This document shows, piece after piece, positions 61,415 to 64,000 of a stretch of 64,000 bases of DNA (within the stretch, counting starts at the first letter, position 1; each line of letters starts with the position of its first letter). Source of the DNA: CAVVYA01 sp963752345 (GTDB lineage Bacteria > Pseudomonadota > Alphaproteobacteria > SMXQ01); contig CAVVYA010000016.1 in NCBI GenBank assembly GCA_963752345.1, positions 3,547 to 67,546 of the forward strand, read 5' to 3'. Made by a program: the position numbers and the translations under genes. A model generated the notes under the pieces. That model did not search any database, was not told the DNA's origin, and worked only from the letters and a program-made list of their open reading frames with translations.

Positions 61415-61420
61415 ATGAAC
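61406..61420. promoter_or_regulatory. LexA (SOS) box
   Basis: GAACAAAACATGAAC, an exact match to the alphaproteobacterial LexA site GAAC-N7-GAAC (the same as GTTC-N7-GTTC on the other strand). Its right half overlaps the imuA ATG at 61415. Confidence 0.85.
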
Positions 61421-62140
61421 ATATCCCGGATTGGCAATCAAAAAGCCACAAAATGCAAAGAGTTAACGAAGCTTCGCCGGACCCTGCAACAGGCTGACGG
61501 AAAGCTTGCGGGTGTCACGGCCCTGGGCATCGCGGAAATCGATCAGGTTCTGCCCTGGGGAGGATTGCCAGGCGGCTGTTTGCATGAGGTCGCAGGCCTG
61601 CCCAATGACGGCGCGGCCCTCGGCTTCACCGCCTGGCTGACCTCTCTGTTCGGCGCGCAAGGCTGGGTGTTGTGGTGCCGCAGCGAACGGCGCGGCGCGG
61701 AGGCGGGTCAGCTCTACGGACCGGCGCTCGCTCAGTTCGGGATAGATATGCGTCGCCTGCTGTTCGTCAAGGCGAAGACGGCAAAGGATTTGTTGTGGGC
61801 GATGGAAGAGGGCTTGCGCGCGCGCCGCTTCGCCGCGGTGATCGGCGAAGGCGCCAGCCCCAATCTGATTCAGACCCGGCGCCTGCAACTTGCCGCCGAG
61901 ACCGGCGGCGCGACGGCTCTCATGATTTTGCCAAAGGCCGGTGGCATCTCGGCGGCGATGACGCGCTGGGCGGTGTGCGCCGCCGCAGCGGAAAATCCCG
62001 CGCAGGTGCGCTGGCATCTGCAGCTCGAACGCTGCCGCGGCGGCGCCCATGGCACCTGGCACGTGGAGTGGAACGATGAAACGCTTCGTCTCGGTCTATC
62101 TGCCCCATTGGCCGACCGACTGCTGGCGGCGGCGGAATAG
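61415..62140 (+). CDS. imuA: SOS mutagenesis protein ImuA
   Basis: 241 residues, RecA/SulA-like partner of ImuB and DnaE2 in damage-induced mutagenesis. LGIAEIDQVLPWGGLPGGCLHEVAG is the characteristic N-terminal block; WVLWCRSERRGAEAGQLYGPALAQFGID and LQLERCRGG-HGTW follow. The ATG at 61415 overlaps a LexA box, and no other good start is seen before the conserved region. It overlaps imuB by 65 bases. DnaE2 would be expected beyond the window. Confidence 0.92.
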   Translation: MNISRIGNQKATKCKELTKLRRTLQQADGKLAGVTALGIAEIDQVLPWGGLPGGCLHEVAGLPNDGAALGFTAWLTSLFGAQGWVLWCRSERRGAEAGQLYGPALAQFGIDMRRLLFVKAKTAKDLLWAMEEGLRARRFAAVIGEGASPNLIQTRRLQLAAETGGATALMILPKAGGISAAMTRWAVCAAAAENPAQVRWHLQLERCRGGAHGTWHVEWNDETLRLGLSAPLADRLLAAAE

Positions 62141-63885
62141 CCGCGCCGAGTCGTCTGCCGCGAACGCTGCGCTTTCCTCCACTGCGCAGGATGCTCGTTC
62201 GTCCGCTATGCAAAAGGCTCATTCCTTCGCTGCGCACAGTGCTCTTGTGTCCGCCGCGCCCGGAGTTCTCCTCCCCCTCGACGGGGGAGGTAGGGTGGGG
62301 GTGGAGCAAACGCAAAAACGCCGCCCCCCACCCCGACCCTCCCCCGCGAAGGGGGGAGGGAGAACTCGCACGGGGGGAGGGAGGGTTACCGCGCAGGGAA
62401 GGAGAGTGCCCGCGGCGCCGCTCGCGCTGTTCGCGTCGGGCACCGGCGGCATGCTGATCACCGCCGTCGATGCGGTGGCGGCGGCGCGCGGACTGTACGT
62501 CGGCCAGCGCCTGGCCGATGCGCGCGCGCTGATCCCCGGCCTGCATACGGCCGCCGCCGATCCGCTCGCCGATGCGGCGGCGCTCGATCATCTCGCCGGG
62601 TGGTGCACGCGCTACACGCCGTGGGCGGCGGCCGACGGTGTCGAAAACGGCACGGCGGAACTCGTGCTCGACATCACGGGTTGCGCCCATCTGTTCGGCG
62701 GCGAGGACAGGTTGCTCGCCGATCTGCTGGCCCGGCTGGCGCGCTTCGGCGTGACGGCCCAGGCGGCGGGAGCCGATACGCCGGCCGCCGCCTGGGCGCT
62801 CGCGCGATTCGCCGAGGCGGAGGGCGTCGACGGGAATTCGTCCTGTCCCGCAGCCTTCTGCAGCGGGCGACATCCTCGACCGCACGTCATCGCGCGCCAG
62901 GCTGGCGGCTCTGCCGATCGAGGCGCTGCGCGCTCCCGATCTCGCCGTGCAGTTGCGCCGCCTCGGCCTGCAGAAGATCGGCGACATTCTGACCATGCCG
63001 CGGGCGCCTCTCGCGGCACGCTTCGGCGCGGATGTGCTGCGCCGGCTCGACCGCATGTTCGGCGCCACCCACGAACCGATCTCACCGCGCCGCCCGGTGG
63101 CTTGCTGGCAGGCGCGCGTCGCTTTTCCGGACGGCATCGGCCGGCGCGAGGACATCGATCTGGCGACCCGGCATCTGCTCGACGAGATCTGCGCCACGCT
63201 GGAGAAGGCGGGACGCGGCGCGCGCAGCCTCGAACTCGCCTGCTACCGGCTCGACGGGGTGGTGCAGACGATCGAGATCGGCACCGGCAAGCCGACGCAC
63301 CAGGCCGCCCATCTGATGCGGCTGTTCGCCGAGAAGCTCGGCACCATCGAGCCCGGCTTCGGCATCGAGCTCATGGTGCTGGGCGCGCTCGTCACCGAGG
63401 GGCTGGCCTTGCACCAAAGCGACTTGGCGGCAGCGGCACGACATGTCGAAGGCGATCTGTCCGACATCGTCGACCGGCTGAAGGCACGGCTCGGTCCCAA
63501 GCAGGTGCGCCGGCTGGTGCCGCGCGAAAGCCATCTGCCGGAGCGCGCCGTGGTCGCGGCGCCCGCGCTGCAGCCGCTCGGCATGACGGGCTGGCGCAAG
63601 GGACGGCATCGTCCGCTGCAGCTCTTCGTGCCGCCCGAGCCGCTCGAGGTGAGCGAAGACGGCGAGACCGCCGACGGCCCGCCGCGCGGCTTCCGCTGGC
63701 GCCGCTCCGATTATCGGGTGGCCCAGGCCGAGGGCCCGGAGCGCATCGAGCCGGAATGGTGGCGCGGCAATCGCCAGGCGGCGCGCGATTATTTCTGGAT
63801 CCAGGACGCCGCCGGCCGCCGCTTCTGGATCTACCGCAACCACGGCGGCGGGCGCCGCTGGTATCTGCACGGGCTGTTCGCTTAG
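62076..63885 (+). CDS. imuB: Y-family polymerase-like protein ImuB, frameshifted, with repeat insertion
   Basis: Catalytically inactive Y-family protein of the ImuA-ImuB-DnaE2 mutasome. Starts MKRFVSVYLPHWPTDCWRRR; Y-family blocks are ARGLYVGQRLADARALIPGL, WCTRYTPWAA, ELVLDITGCAHLFGGE and LRRLGLQKIGDILTMPRAPL; the C-terminus has HGGGRRWYLHGLFA. Residues about 25-110 are an unusual low-complexity insertion made of a DNA palindrome. One extra G in 62865-62867 breaks the frame before GDILDRTSSRARLAALPIEAL; removing it restores about 602 residues. ATG at 62076 after GGAGTGGAACG, inside imuA. Confidence 0.9.
62160..62255. repeat. Imperfect tandem repeats in imuB 5' region
   Basis: Three to four imperfect units of about 24-30 bases of the form CGCTGCGC-n-GTGCTC-n-GTCCGC. 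They resemble intergenic repeats of Rhizobiales and precede the GC palindrome within imuB. Confidence 0.5.
62265..62400. repeat. GC-rich palindromic repeat inserted in imuB
   Basis: Palindromes CTCCCCCTCGACGGGGGAG and CCCTCCCCCGCGAAGGGGGG-AGGG with CACCCC/GGGTGGGG arms, the same architecture as the intergenic element at 20870-20985. Here it lies within an open reading frame and keeps the frame open. Confidence 0.75.
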
Positions 63886-64000
63886 ACGCCGCTTATTTTT
63901 TACACCCTCAAATTTTTTACTCGTCATGGCACGGCTTGACCGGACCATCTTGGCTGTCGGCCCGCCCTGGGCATCATAAAAATCGTCACCCCGGACTTGA
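63886..64000. other. Right-end intergenic sequence with REP-like unit
   Basis: After the imuB stop: an AT-rich stretch (TATTTTTTACACC) and then the start of a REP-like palindrome (CACGGCTTGACCGGACC; CCCCGGACTTGA at the very end). No gene start is visible before the window ends. Confidence 0.55.

Overview
The window is about 64 kb of high-GC DNA from an alphaproteobacterium, most likely Hyphomicrobiales (Xanthobacteraceae or Bradyrhizobium relatives). Supporting signs are many TctC/Bug-type solute-binding proteins, an imuA-imuB pair with a GAAC-N7-GAAC LexA box, an EcfG-like promoter, an FNR/FixK-like box, and alphaproteobacterial intergenic palindromes. The genus cannot be fixed from sequence alone.

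Region 1 (1-33.5 kb) is an accessory catabolic island for carboxylated, probably aromatic, compounds. It holds three UbiD-family decarboxylases (one cut by the window edge), a phthalate-dioxygenase-like Rieske oxygenase, a gentisate-dioxygenase-like bicupin, a second bicupin, two single-domain cupins, an aldehyde dehydrogenase, a MOSC protein, an SDR and an IclR regulator. It also has two nearly identical copies of a TenA/PqqC-fold (heme-oxygenase-like) protein 19.5 kb apart. Uptake is represented by seven Bug proteins plus one fragment, with no TctA/TctB partner, and by two family-1 solute-binding proteins. Two periplasmic-binding-fold proteins lack signal peptides and lie next to UbiD genes. 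An orphan groES carries a His/Asp/Cys-rich tail. Recurrent AT-rich elements with a TTCAAAAAT core lie upstream of several of these genes and could be one regulator's operators. Decayed genes (a SIR2-like gene, a PEP-CTERM protein, a Bug fragment) lie among them.

Region 2 (33.5-38.7 kb) is a stress and miscellaneous block: a universal stress protein with an FNR/FixK-like box, a glutathione S-transferase, a YbfB-type MFS transporter, a LysR regulator, a manganese catalase and a DUF2934 protein.

Region 3 (38.7-61.2 kb) is a nearly complete alpha-glucan and trehalose locus. glgA diverges from a compact operon glgE-treS-glgB-glgX-treZ-malQ-treY in which most genes touch or overlap, and glgP converges on its end. 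It joins glycogen synthesis, branching, debranching and phosphorolysis to two trehalose routes (TreS and TreY/TreZ) and to the maltose-1-phosphate (GlgE) route. An EcfG-type promoter motif precedes the operon, fitting stress-induced trehalose and glycogen metabolism.

Region 4 (61.4-64 kb) is the SOS mutagenesis pair imuA-imuB. imuB carries a palindromic repeat inserted in frame.

Twelve otherwise healthy genes or gene segments are broken by single-base +1 shifts, each repaired by removing one C or G. I read these mainly as sequence or assembly errors and annotate the genes as CDS with the shift noted. The SIR2-like, PEP-CTERM and Bug-fragment loci look truly decayed.
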